Assembly: GCF_021183625.1 (NCBI RefSeq)
Contig: NZ_CP089214.1
Location: 5,084,001 to 5,148,000 of the forward strand
DNA from: Nocardia asteroides
GTDB taxonomy: Bacteria > Actinomycetota > Actinomycetes > Mycobacteriales > Mycobacteriaceae
DNA length: 64,000 nt
Reading direction: 5' to 3'
The first letter of the stretch is position 1. Each line of letters starts with the position of its first letter. The notes beneath the pieces were generated by a model. That model saw nothing but the letters and a program-made list of their open reading frames with translations. It did no database searches and was not told the origin of the DNA. Below are positions 33,724 through 40,973 of the stretch, piece after piece. The translations under genes and the position numbers were made by a program.

Positions 33724-34511
33724 CCGATTTCGAGACGATCCTGCTGGAGCGCAAGGGCACCGCCGAGACCGGTGTCGTCGGCTGGATCACGCTGAATCGG
33801 CCCAAGGCGCTGAACGCGCTGAACGCGCAGGTGCTGGACGACATCCTCGCCGCGCTGGACGAGCTGGAGCGCGACGACGAGGTCGGCGCCATCGTGATCA
33901 CCGGGTCGGAGAAGGCCTTCGCGGCGGGCGCCGACATCAAGGAGATGCAGCCCAAGTCGTACATGGAGATGTTCCTGGACGACTACTTCGCCAAGTGGGA
34001 GCGGCTCGCGCAGTTCCGCAAGCCCACCATCGCCGCGGTCGCCGGGTACGCGCTCGGCGGCGGCTGCGAGCTGGCCATGATCTGCGACATCCTGCTCGCC
34101 GCCGACACCGCCAAGTTCGGGCAGCCGGAGATCAAGCTCGGCGTCATCCCCGGCATCGGCGGGTCGCAGCGGCTGACCAGGGCCATCGGCAAGGCCAAGG
34201 CGATGGATCTGGTGCTCACCGGGCGCAATATGGGCGCCGAGGAGGCCGAGCGGGCCGGGCTGGTCGCCCGGGTGATCCCGGCGGCCGAGCTGCTCGACAC
34301 CGCGCTCGAGGTCGGGCAGGCGATCGCCTCGATGTCGCTGCCGGTCGCCATGATCGCGAAGGAGTCGGTGAACCGCTCGTTCGAGACCACGCTCGCCGAG
34401 GGGCTGCGCTTCGAGCGCCGGGTCTTCCACTCGCTCTTCGCGCTGGAGGATCAGAAGGAGGGCATGAGTGCCTTCACCGAGAAGCGGAAGCCGAAGTTCG
34501 TGAATCGCTGA
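33720..34511 (+). CDS. Enoyl-CoA hydratase (short-chain, EchA8-like)
   Basis: The 263-residue crotonase has KAFAAGADIKEMQ (oxyanion hole), YALGGGCELAMICDI (first catalytic Glu) and KFGQPEIKLGVIPGIGGSQRL (second catalytic Glu). Both Glu residues of true hydratases are present. As the last gene of the valine operon it would hydrate methacrylyl-CoA to 3-hydroxyisobutyryl-CoA. A broad short-chain role is also possible. The GTG overlaps the mmsB stop (GTGA). A strong terminator hairpin follows 11 bp after the stop. Confidence 0.94.
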   Translation: MTDFETILLERKGTAETGVVGWITLNRPKALNALNAQVLDDILAALDELERDDEVGAIVITGSEKAFAAGADIKEMQPKSYMEMFLDDYFAKWERLAQFRKPTIAAVAGYALGGGCELAMICDILLAADTAKFGQPEIKLGVIPGIGGSQRLTRAIGKAKAMDLVLTGRNMGAEEAERAGLVARVIPAAELLDTALEVGQAIASMSLPVAMIAKESVNRSFETTLAEGLRFERRVFHSLFALEDQKEGMSAFTEKRKPKFVNR

Positions 34512-34522
34512 GTTTTACGCTT

Positions 34523-34566
34523 CGCGTGCCCCGGTCCGGGTTCGGGCCGGGGCACGCGGCGTTTTC
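34523..34566 (+). terminator. Rho-independent terminator of the valine operon
   Basis: A perfect 12-bp stem (34523-34534 with 34547-34558, arms CGCGTGCCCCGG and its complement) encloses a 12-nt loop and is followed by GCGTTTTCG. Placed just after the enoyl-CoA hydratase stop. Confidence 0.85.
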
Positions 34567-34585
34567 GGCCGGGGGCGTGTCCGGT

Positions 34586-34713
34586 GTTCAGGCCGGGCGC
34601 CATGTCCCGGGCCGGGGCGTTCAGTGGGGGCGTGGTCCGGGTTCAGACCGGGCGTTCAGCGGGTGCTGTGTCCCGGGCCGGTCCGGAGCGTTCAACCCGG
34701 GGGTGTGGTCGGG
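34586..34713. repeat. Two imperfect, diverging tandem copies in GC-rich spacer
   Basis: Copy A (34586-34640) and copy B (34641-about 34713) both read GTTCAGRCCGGGCG, then TGTCCCGGGCCGG, GCGTTCA and GTGGTC, with copy B carrying about 15 extra bases. The array fills the space after the terminator and runs into the last codons of the Hsp70-like gene. It looks like a recent duplication. Confidence 0.55.
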
Positions 34714-35783
34714 GTGTCGGCGACCTCGATCGTCGCGACGGGCGGCGCGGCCGGGGCGGGGTCGTCCCGGTCCAAGAGGAGTAGCCCCGCGACGGTGGCG
34801 CCGAGTACCGCGGTGACCCCGGCGGCGGCGAGCACCGCGCGCCGGTCGCCGCGATGCTCGTGCCCCGCCTGCCTGGCCGCCTTCGCAGCCGCTGCCTTGG
34901 CGGGCAGCGCCGCCAGCGCCGCCCCGACCCGGCGACGCCGCATCCGCACCTCACCGCCGCGATGCCCGGCCGCGACCAGCACCGCCCCGCGCGCCGAGAC
35001 GTACTCCGGCTCCGGGTCGTAGATCACCGGCAGATCGACCAGCCCGGCCAACTCCGCCCGCATCTCCGGATTGCGGGCGCAACCGCCGAGCAGCACCAGC
35101 GCGTACGGCGGCTCCTCGGCGTCGTCCACCAACCTGCGCACCAGCGTCGCCGAACGCCGCACGCTCTGCGAGCAGAGCTCGGCCAGGTCGCTGCGGGTGA
35201 TGACGGCGCGCCCGCCGGTGTCCGGGTCGCTGGCGGTGACCACCCTGGCCCGGCTCAGCGCCTCCCGGTGCTGCCGGACGGCGTCCTCCTCGGGCTGCAC
35301 GCCGTCCTGCGCGAGCCGCTGCCGGAGCAGCGTGTCGTAGCGGTCACCGCTCACCGCGGCGCTGTGCAGGCTCTCCAGGACCGTCTCGGTGCCGGTGTCG
35401 GCGTGCGTCAGGGTGAGCCCCGAGCTGCCCAGGTCGTAGAGCAGCACCGGCGCGTCGTCGCTCACCTGCCCGGAAAAACGCAGGTAGCGCAGCTGCGCCA
35501 GCGGCTCGTCCACGATGATGACCCGCTCGATCCCCGCCGCCGCCCGCACGGTGTCGGCGTGCGGCGCGCAGCGACAGGTGACCGCCGTCCCGGTGATCAG
35601 CTCGTCGCGCGCGCTCGCCGCCGCGCGCATCAACCGCACCGCCTCGAAGACGGCGGCATCGACATTGTCCGGCGTGCCGGGAACGTGGCAGCGATCGATC
35701 GGCGGCAGGTGCGGCTGATCCGAATGCGTCAGTACCGCGCGGGCGCCGCCGGCACCCGCCGATACCCCCAGCACCAGCACCAT
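34692..35783 (-). CDS. Hsp70/actin-like ATPase-fold protein with C-terminal membrane anchor
   Basis: The 363-residue protein has parts of the actin/Hsp70 nucleotide fold: VLVLGVSAGAGGARAVLT (phosphate 1 position), LLYDLGSSGLTLTHADTG (phosphate 2, with SS in place of the usual GG) and LVLLGGCARNPEMRAELAG (adenosine site). After a basic linker comes one membrane helix (AVLAAAGVTAVLGATVAGLLLL) and a short Pro/Thr-rich outside tail. There is no substrate-binding domain of classical DnaK. Similar proteins occur in mycolic-acid actinobacteria, function unknown. The start could also be a GTG nine codons upstream. Confidence 0.75.
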   Translation of the reverse strand: MVLVLGVSAGAGGARAVLTHSDQPHLPPIDRCHVPGTPDNVDAAVFEAVRLMRAAASARDELITGTAVTCRCAPHADTVRAAAGIERVIIVDEPLAQLRYLRFSGQVSDDAPVLLYDLGSSGLTLTHADTGTETVLESLHSAAVSGDRYDTLLRQRLAQDGVQPEEDAVRQHREALSRARVVTASDPDTGGRAVITRSDLAELCSQSVRRSATLVRRLVDDAEEPPYALVLLGGCARNPEMRAELAGLVDLPVIYDPEPEYVSARGAVLVAAGHRGGEVRMRRRRVGAALAALPAKAAAAKAARQAGHEHRGDRRAVLAAAGVTAVLGATVAGLLLLDRDDPAPAAPPVATIEVADTPTTPPG

Positions 35784-35851
35784 GCGTTCATGGTGGACCC
35801 TTTCCGGCACGGTGCCAAGCTCGGGCCGATATCGGTTGGCTCCCGCGGGCG

Positions 35852-36430
35852 TCAGTCCGGGCTGCGCACCCGATCACGGGCCGGAGCCCAGTGCGCCGGG
35901 TCTTCGCCCGCGTCGAAGTCACCGGCCGCCCGGCGGAACTCCGCGAGCAGTTCGAGCAGCGTCTGCAGCCGGTCCGGCGCCAGCCCCGGCAGCGCGAAGA
36001 CATTGCTGTTCAGCGCCTCGGTGGCCGCCGCGACCAGCGCCCGCCCCGCCTCGGTGATCTCGATCAGGATGGCCCTGCGGTCGCTCGGATGCGGCACCCG
36101 CAACACCAGCCCCGCCGCCTCCAGCCGGTCGACGGTATTGGTGACGCTGGTCGGATGCACCTGCAACCGCTCGCTCGCCTTGGCCATCGGCACGGCCCCC
36201 GTGCGGCTGAAGCTCAGCAACTGGAGCAGCTCGTACCGGGAGAAGGTGAGGCCACTCGGTTTGAGTGCCTCGTCCACCCGCGCCATCACGATCTGCTGCG
36301 CCCTGACCAGCGACGTCACCGCCGCCATCCCGTCCGCGACCTCGCCCCAGCCGTGCGCCGTCCACTGGCGGTGCGCCTCCGCGATCGGATCCTGCGGCAG
36401 CGGGCGTGGGCGGGACATGGGAGTGATCAT
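35852..36430 (-). CDS. MarR family transcriptional regulator
   Basis: The 192-residue winged-helix regulator has the dimerisation helices (MAAVTSLVRAQQIVMARVDE), the DNA-recognition part (AKASERLQVHPTSVTNTVDR) and the wing ending in PHPSDRRAILIEITEAGR, the MarR signature D-x-R-R. A C-terminal extension of about 20 residues is rich in Asp, Ala and Arg. An in-frame ATG four codons later is an alternative start. It lies 68 bp upstream of the Hsp70-like gene on the same strand. The target is unknown. Confidence 0.9.
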   Translation of the reverse strand: MITPMSRPRPLPQDPIAEAHRQWTAHGWGEVADGMAAVTSLVRAQQIVMARVDEALKPSGLTFSRYELLQLLSFSRTGAVPMAKASERLQVHPTSVTNTVDRLEAAGLVLRVPHPSDRRAILIEITEAGRALVAAATEALNSNVFALPGLAPDRLQTLLELLAEFRRAAGDFDAGEDPAHWAPARDRVRSPD

Positions 36431-36508
36431 ATCGGCGCCCCCTTCGAATCACCCTGAGTGCAACCGTGTTCCCGGCCCCGGTGATCGCGCAGGATCTACT
36501 CCTGTCAC

Positions 36509-36583
36509 GCGGGCGTGGCTGAGTGGTTGAGGCGACGGTCTGCAAAGCCGTCTACGCGGGTTCGATTCCCGCCGCTCGCTCCA
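36509..36583 (+). tRNA. tRNA-Cys (GCA)
   Basis: A cloverleaf can be drawn. The acceptor GCGGGCG (36509-36515) pairs with CGCTCGC (36573-36579), followed by discriminator T and an encoded CCA (36581-36583). The anticodon loop is CTGCAAA with anticodon GCA at 36542-36544, and the T arm contains GGTTCGATTCC. A U discriminator is the usual Cys identity element. Confidence 0.95.
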
Positions 36584-36605
36584 GGCTCGGACATAGGGTT
36601 TTCCC

Positions 36606-37007
36606 GTGTTCGAGTATCACGGGTGGATTTCACTGCGGTCCACCGCAGCGGCGACCGACGACGAGCCGCCGCTCCGGCTGCCGGAGATCGAGGCATTGAT
36701 CGCCGAGTTCGCCGGGTACGGGCTGATGGATCTGCGGCCCATGAATGTGGGCTACTACCTGCACATGGGCGGGCATCCGAATCACGGGGCCGCTCTGCGC
36801 CCTCGGCTGGTGGAACTCTTCCGGCGGATCGGCGAACTCGCGCCGGGTTCCTACGGGCTGCTGCACACGCAAGACGACGAAGACCAGGAGCACCCGCAGG
36901 ACTTCCTGGTGTACCGCATGGTGCGGGGCGTCGTGACGGTCGAGATCGACCCACACCTGTCGCCGGTCATCCCGACGCTGGAGGATCAGTGGGAGCACAC
37001 CCCGTGA
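36606..37007 (+). CDS. Imm7 family immunity protein (orphan)
   Basis: The 133-residue acidic protein matches the Imm7 pattern as I know it: an N-terminal MFEYHGWISLR strand, GLMDLRPMNVGYYLHMGGHPN with an NH pair, APGSYGLLHTQDDED, and a C-terminal DPHLSPVIPTLED. Imm7 proteins neutralise toxin domains of polymorphic toxins used between bacteria. No toxin gene lies next to it, so it may be an orphan that protects against toxins of related strains. The GTG is 6 nt after a TAGGGT hexamer (leaderless). The gene starts 23 bp after tRNA-Cys, a typical acquisition site. Confidence 0.7.
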   Translation: MFEYHGWISLRSTAAATDDEPPLRLPEIEALIAEFAGYGLMDLRPMNVGYYLHMGGHPNHGAALRPRLVELFRRIGELAPGSYGLLHTQDDEDQEHPQDFLVYRMVRGVVTVEIDPHLSPVIPTLEDQWEHTP

Positions 37008-37041
37008 CGGCCGCGACCGAACGCGGGAGCAATACTCCGCC

Positions 37042-37821
37042 TCAGGCCTGATCCTCCGCCGAGCAGACCTTCCACGTGCCATCTTCCTTCTTCACGTGCT
37101 CCTCGGTGTCGGTATCGGTGTCCGGGCTCTCGCCCGGCACCGTCAGCGTCATCCGCCCGGTGATGGTCGCGGTCGCCCGATCCCCGGTGATGACGATGTC
37201 CGTGATCTCGTTGATCACGATCGACACCTGCGTCTGATCGAACTCCCGCTTCTGATCCTCGCTCAGCGCCTCGAACTCGTCCCGATCACCCGCGCAGGCC
37301 GTCGCCGCGGCGGCCGCGAACCCGTCCTCCCCGAGGGTCTCGTAGAAGTCGCGGATCGCCACCTCGATCTTCTTCTCGTCCGAGGCAAGGGGCGTTCTCC
37401 CCTGTGCGGTGAGCACGATGCCCGCGGTGATGCCGCCCGCGATGACGAGAAACAGAACGATCAGGCCGATGATCAGCCCGGTCCGGCTCTTCCGTGGCCG
37501 AGGCTGCCCCTGGCCCGAGGGCGGATAGCCCGGTTGCTGCCCATAGTTCGGCTGCCCCCACTGCTGGCCGTAACCCGGCTGCGGATTCCCCGGCGGCGGC
37601 CCGTAGCCCGGCTGTGCGCCCCCGGGCGGCGGCCCGTAACCCGGCTGCGCGGCGCCCGGACTCTGCCCGTAGCCGGGCTGCTGATACCCGGGATTCTGAC
37701 CGTAACCGGACTGACCCTGCCCGAAGCTCGGGTCGTACCCCCCGCCGGGCGGATAACCGGGCTGCTGAGCCCCCCACCCCTGATTCGGATCCGGCTGCGA
37801 CCCATACGGCGGATAGCTCAT
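37042..37821 (-). CDS. Gly/Pro/Tyr/Gln-rich membrane protein with DUF4878-like outer domain
   Basis: In the 259-residue protein, residues 1-112 are low complexity with repeated GYGPPPG, QPGYGQ and PGYPP units. A membrane helix follows (TGLIIGLIVLFLVIAGGITAGIVL), then an outer domain of about 115 residues (KKIEVAIRDFYETLGEDGF, ATACAGDRDEFEALS, ending WKVCSAED) like DUF4878 or NTF2-type lipoprotein domains. Two Cys could form a disulfide. Such proline/tyrosine-rich anchors are frequent in mycobacterial and nocardial cell-envelope proteins. GGAGGACGCT before the ATG is a strong ribosome binding site. Function unknown. Confidence 0.8.
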   Translation of the reverse strand: MSYPPYGSQPDPNQGWGAQQPGYPPGGGYDPSFGQGQSGYGQNPGYQQPGYGQSPGAAQPGYGPPPGGAQPGYGPPPGNPQPGYGQQWGQPNYGQQPGYPPSGQGQPRPRKSRTGLIIGLIVLFLVIAGGITAGIVLTAQGRTPLASDEKKIEVAIRDFYETLGEDGFAAAAATACAGDRDEFEALSEDQKREFDQTQVSIVINEITDIVITGDRATATITGRMTLTVPGESPDTDTDTEEHVKKEDGTWKVCSAEDQA

Positions 37822-37997
37822 AGCGTCCTCCAACCCGGCTGTTCCCGCAGCCTACGTCAGCCCCACCCGCTTCGCCCTCCACCTCGGCCAGCCGCCGCGC
37901 CTGCCTTCGGATGCTCACGACGTTGCTGCTGCGCATGTGTCATGTGATCCAGGGGCGGCGATAGCCCGCGGCGAAGCTCGCTGACAGGATCACGTCC

Positions 37998-38537
37998 GTG
38001 AACGATCCCGCGCTGCTCGACCTCGCCCGTGATATCGACGCCCGCTGCCGTCTGCACGGGCAGTTCACCCTGCGCTCGGGTGCCACGAGTACCGAGTATT
38101 TCGACAAGTATCTGTTCGAGGCCGACCCACCACTGCTGTTCCGGGTGGCCGAGCAGATGGCCGCTCTGCTCCCCACCGATACTGACGTTCTCGGTGGACT
38201 CGAGCTGGGCGGTGTGCCCTTGGCCACGGTGCTGAGCCAGATCACCGGCTTACCCGCGGTGTTCGTGCGCAAGCAGGCCAAGACCTACGGCACCTGCCGC
38301 CTGGCCGAGGGTGGGGAAGTCGCCGGTGCTCGGGTAACCCTGATCGAGGATGTGGTCACCACCGGTGGCGCGGTCCGCGCTGCCGCGACCGAGTTGCGGA
38401 CTCGCGGCGCAGTCATCGACACCGTTGTGTGCGCCATCGACCGATCTGCGCCCGGCGAACTTCCCCTGGCCTCCGCGGCAGTCGTGGTGCGCGCGGTCCT
38501 GACCAAGTTCCTTCTCGACCAGATGAGCGGTCACTGA
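37998..38537 (+). CDS. Orotate phosphoribosyltransferase-like protein
   Basis: The 179-residue type I phosphoribosyltransferase has the PRPP loop VTLIEDVVTTGGAVRAA (about residues 111-127), FTLRSGATSTEYFDKYLFE and FVRKQAKTYGTCR, all as in PyrE. It would convert orotate and PRPP to OMP. It differs clearly from the mycobacterial core PyrE and lies outside any pyrimidine operon, beside a toxin-antitoxin pair. It may therefore be an acquired second copy or have a different base as substrate. A CAGGAT hexamer ends 7 nt before the GTG (leaderless). A small hairpin (38538-38555) follows the stop. Confidence 0.8.
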   Translation: MNDPALLDLARDIDARCRLHGQFTLRSGATSTEYFDKYLFEADPPLLFRVAEQMAALLPTDTDVLGGLELGGVPLATVLSQITGLPAVFVRKQAKTYGTCRLAEGGEVAGARVTLIEDVVTTGGAVRAAATELRTRGAVIDTVVCAIDRSAPGELPLASAAVVVRAVLTKFLLDQMSGH

Positions 38538-38639
38538 GCCGGACCTGCGTCCGGCTGCGAGCGGTCGATCATTGCGGGATGGCGCTGATGATAAGGGGCT
38601 GCGACACGATCAGGTGGCAGTGATTACGTGGATTGCACG

Positions 38640-38921
38640 CTATGTGCGATAGACATCGCGTCGGTGGCGAACCGAGTGGATCTCGACGGAACGCTTGTCC
38701 TCGTTGATGCGGTAGACGATTCGGTAGGTACCCCGCCTGGCTGAGTAGAAGCCGTCGAACGGTTCGTTCAGGGGTTTGCCGACGCGATGCGGATTCGTCG
38801 CGATCGGCCCGGAAATCGCCTCCATCGCAGCCAGGGCGACGTCCAACGGCAGATTCTCGTGAATATTGCGCCGCGCCTGAGCGGACAAGACTATCGAGTA
38901 GGGCTCCGAAGTCCCGGTCAC
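38640..38921 (-). CDS. RelE/ParE-type toxin
   Basis: The 93-residue toxin has the RelE fold pattern: YSIVLSAQARRNIHENLP, GKPLNEPFDGFYSARRGTYR, IVYRINEDKRSVEIHSVRHR and a C-terminal DVYR. RelE toxins cut mRNA in the ribosome. Basic residues R61, R66 and the RHRRD end fit the catalytic set. The GTG start overlaps the antitoxin stop by 4 bp, the standard coupling of such modules. The region around it is visibly less GC-rich than the neighbours, which suggests transfer. Confidence 0.92.
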   Translation of the reverse strand: MTGTSEPYSIVLSAQARRNIHENLPLDVALAAMEAISGPIATNPHRVGKPLNEPFDGFYSARRGTYRIVYRINEDKRSVEIHSVRHRRDVYRT

Positions 38922-39202
38922 GCGACGCCGCGCCGGCGCTTTTCGAGCTCGGCCCGCACCTGGTCGACATCGAAGGTCTCCCCCGAGGCGAAGTCCTCCC
39001 GAGACTGCCGCAGATCCGCCAATGTGTCTCTGTCGCTGAGGATCTCCAACGTCTCCTGCATCGATTCGTACTCGACAACGGAAATCAGCATCACATCGGC
39101 CCGGCCGTTGCGGGTGATCGTAAAGTGGTCGTGCTCCCGCGCCACGCGGTCAGCGAGTTCCGCGATGCGCGCCTTGGCCTCGGTGATAGGGATGATTTCC
39201 AT
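38918..39202 (-). CDS. Phd/YefM-type antitoxin
   Basis: The 94-residue antitoxin has an N-terminal DNA-binding Phd/YefM fold (MEIIPITEAKARIAELADRV, then HFTITRNGRADVMLISVVEY) and a C-terminal acidic/basic helical toxin-neutralising tail (DRDTLADLRQSREDFASGE). It binds RelE and represses the operon. A TAGACT -10 (39209-39214, minus strand) ends 6 nt before the ATG, and a 16-bp palindrome lies at the -35 position, a likely autoregulation site. Confidence 0.93.
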   Translation of the reverse strand: MEIIPITEAKARIAELADRVAREHDHFTITRNGRADVMLISVVEYESMQETLEILSDRDTLADLRQSREDFASGETFDVDQVRAELEKRRRGVA

Positions 39203-39233
39203 AGGTCGAGTCTATCAGGACGACCTTTATTAT

Positions 39234-39249
39234 GGTCAGAACTCTGACC
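39234..39249. promoter_or_regulatory. Palindromic operator of the toxin-antitoxin pair
   Basis: GGTCAGA-AC-TCTGACC is a perfect 7-bp inverted repeat with a 2-bp centre. It covers the -35 position (about 17 bp from the TAGACT -10) of the antitoxin promoter. Phd/YefM antitoxins bind short palindromes of this layout. Binding here is inferred. Confidence 0.6.
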
Positions 39250-39294
39250 TGTGCTGCGGATGGCTGCCTATGAGGCCGAGTTGAGACCGCCATT

Positions 39295-39465
39295 TCACGG
39301 CAACTCGACCTGACGCGGGGCGCGCACTCGGCATGGTGGTGGCTCGTGCTGTTCGTCTTCGTGCTGCTGCGTGGGGTAGGGAACGAGGCACAGGGCGATG
39401 ATCACGCCGGCGGGCAGGGCTATTGCAATGGTCATGAGCAGCAACGTCATTGGCTCGTTGAGCAC
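39295..39465 (-). CDS. Small membrane protein or peptide precursor, 56 aa
   Basis: GGAGAGG 8 nt before the GTG at 39465 is a near-ideal ribosome binding site, which supports translation. The product starts MLNEPMTLLLMTIAIALPAG, has a hydrophobic stretch (about residues 7-29) and then a polar tail rich in His, Glu, Pro and Arg ending in QVELP. It could be a single-span membrane protein or a secreted peptide precursor. It is on the same strand as, and about 210 bp downstream of, the XRE-TPR regulator gene. No known family recognised. Confidence 0.5.
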   Translation of the reverse strand: MLNEPMTLLLMTIAIALPAGVIIALCLVPYPTQQHEDEQHEPPPCRVRAPRQVELP

Positions 39466-39678
39466 GGGGTGCGCCTCTCCACACTTGGGGCTACGTGGTA
39501 GGCGCCCGCCGCCGGGGATACAGCCAAGCAGGGGAATTGGGCGGGTTCGCTTGTCTGTGGGGCTCACCCGGCGGCGGGGCCGAGGCAGACGCTCTCAGCG
39601 TGGCGTTGATCTTCGATATGGCGGTACGAGGCGCGTTATCCGCGAACAGTTAAGAAGAGTCGAGACTGCTTGTGCTGC

Positions 39679-40866
39679 TTAGTATTCCAAGTTCACGAAG
39701 TCGGCCAGCTCTCGCATGTCCGGCGTGAGGGTCCGGCGCTCCGAAACCACGGTCTGCACGATGTCACGGGCGTAGCGCTGCTGAGTCAGCCACTCGGGTG
39801 CGGCGGTGCGGAGTTCGGCAAGGGTGCCCATCGCTTCGGGCCACTGGCGCAACTGGGCATGGGCGTTGGCTACGTCGAGCCGGTGCCGTAGCCGCGATGC
39901 CGACCCACCCGAAGGAACGGCGCTCGGCAGGCTCTCCGCGATGGCAAGCGCTCGTGTCGGCTGATCCGTGACCACCGCTGTCTCCACGGCAATGTGTGCC
40001 ACGCTGACCGGCCCGAACGTCCGGACAGGCAAGCGCTCGAAGAATATTTCCCGGCCCACCCGGGCGGCAGCGGCACGAGCGACGGAGAGGGCATCATCGG
40101 CGGCGCCGGGGGAGTTGTCCCGCACGGCCACGTTCGCCAGATGCATGTAGACCTTGCCCCAGCGAGCGAGCTCCTTCGGAGTGGCGCGCGAAAACCGTTT
40201 CGGCTCGATCTCATCGGCCCAGTGCTCCGCGAGTTGGCGTGCGGCGTCGAGGTTTCCCTGCCGCAGATGGGACCAGACCAGTGCCTGCACGGCACCGACC
40301 ACGATCTCTGGGTCGTCTGCGATGTCGAGGGCTCGATCCACGGTGAGCGCGGCGGTGTCGAACTGCCTGTTCTGAACGAGCGTCCAGGCGGTGAACCGCA
40401 GCAACCGGGCGCGAACCCCCCGGCCCTCATCCCCCAGCGCGGCGGCATCGACCAGAGCACTCGGCAGCAACGCGGCTACTTCGGCGTACCGGCACGCCTC
40501 TTCCAGCGCCGCGAGTGTCCGCATGGGAGCCTCCAGATCGGCCGCAGAGGTGCATACGGGCTCATCGGGGTGTTCACCCTCTACCCTCGGGGCCACCAGG
40601 GCGCGTCTGACAGGCTCCCAGAGGTCGAGGGTGGCGGCGCTGGCGTGCTCGGCATCGGTCGATCCGCCCGGTTGCAGCACCGATGTCCGCACCTGGAGGG
40701 CAATAGCGAGCTTCCGCAGCGTGGCGAGGCGCACCCCCTGATGCCCACCCGTCTCGAGTTGGCGGATGCGCGCCAGGCTCACCCCGGAAAGGTCGGCCAA
40801 TTCCTGTTGCGTCAGGGCCCGCCGTTTCCGCACGGACTTCACGAGTTGTCCCAGCTCGGCAGTCAT
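39679..40866 (-). CDS. XRE-family regulator with TPR-like helical domain
   Basis: The 395-residue protein has an N-terminal XRE helix-turn-helix (about residues 8-62: ALTQQELADLSGVSLARIRQ) followed by about 300 residues of paired helices typical of tetratricopeptide-like repeats (for example FDTAALTVDRALDIADDPE and DDALSVARAAAARVG). The arrangement is shared with peptide-sensing RRNPP regulators and with large actinobacterial XRE-TPR families. TAGCCT ends 6 nt before the ATG (leaderless). The gene starts about 110 bp from tRNA-Arg. Target and ligand are unknown. Confidence 0.85.
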   Translation of the reverse strand: MTAELGQLVKSVRKRRALTQQELADLSGVSLARIRQLETGGHQGVRLATLRKLAIALQVRTSVLQPGGSTDAEHASAATLDLWEPVRRALVAPRVEGEHPDEPVCTSAADLEAPMRTLAALEEACRYAEVAALLPSALVDAAALGDEGRGVRARLLRFTAWTLVQNRQFDTAALTVDRALDIADDPEIVVGAVQALVWSHLRQGNLDAARQLAEHWADEIEPKRFSRATPKELARWGKVYMHLANVAVRDNSPGAADDALSVARAAAARVGREIFFERLPVRTFGPVSVAHIAVETAVVTDQPTRALAIAESLPSAVPSGGSASRLRHRLDVANAHAQLRQWPEAMGTLAELRTAAPEWLTQQRYARDIVQTVVSERRTLTPDMRELADFVNLEY

Positions 40867-40931
40867 TCATCCAGGCTAGGCGCGGGTTTCCACCCCGTCG
40901 AGGCGAGCGGAAACGAGCCAATCCGAAAGAT

Positions 40932-40964
40932 GCGAAAAGGCCCCGATCGCGAACGATCGGAGCC
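40932..40964 (-). terminator. Rho-independent terminator of tRNA-Arg
   Basis: On the minus strand an 11-bp stem (40954-40964 with 40939-40949, one G-U pair) with a 4-nt loop is followed by TTTTCGC. It lies 10 bp after the tRNA-Arg 3' end. Confidence 0.85.
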
Positions 40965-40973
40965 TTCGAACTG

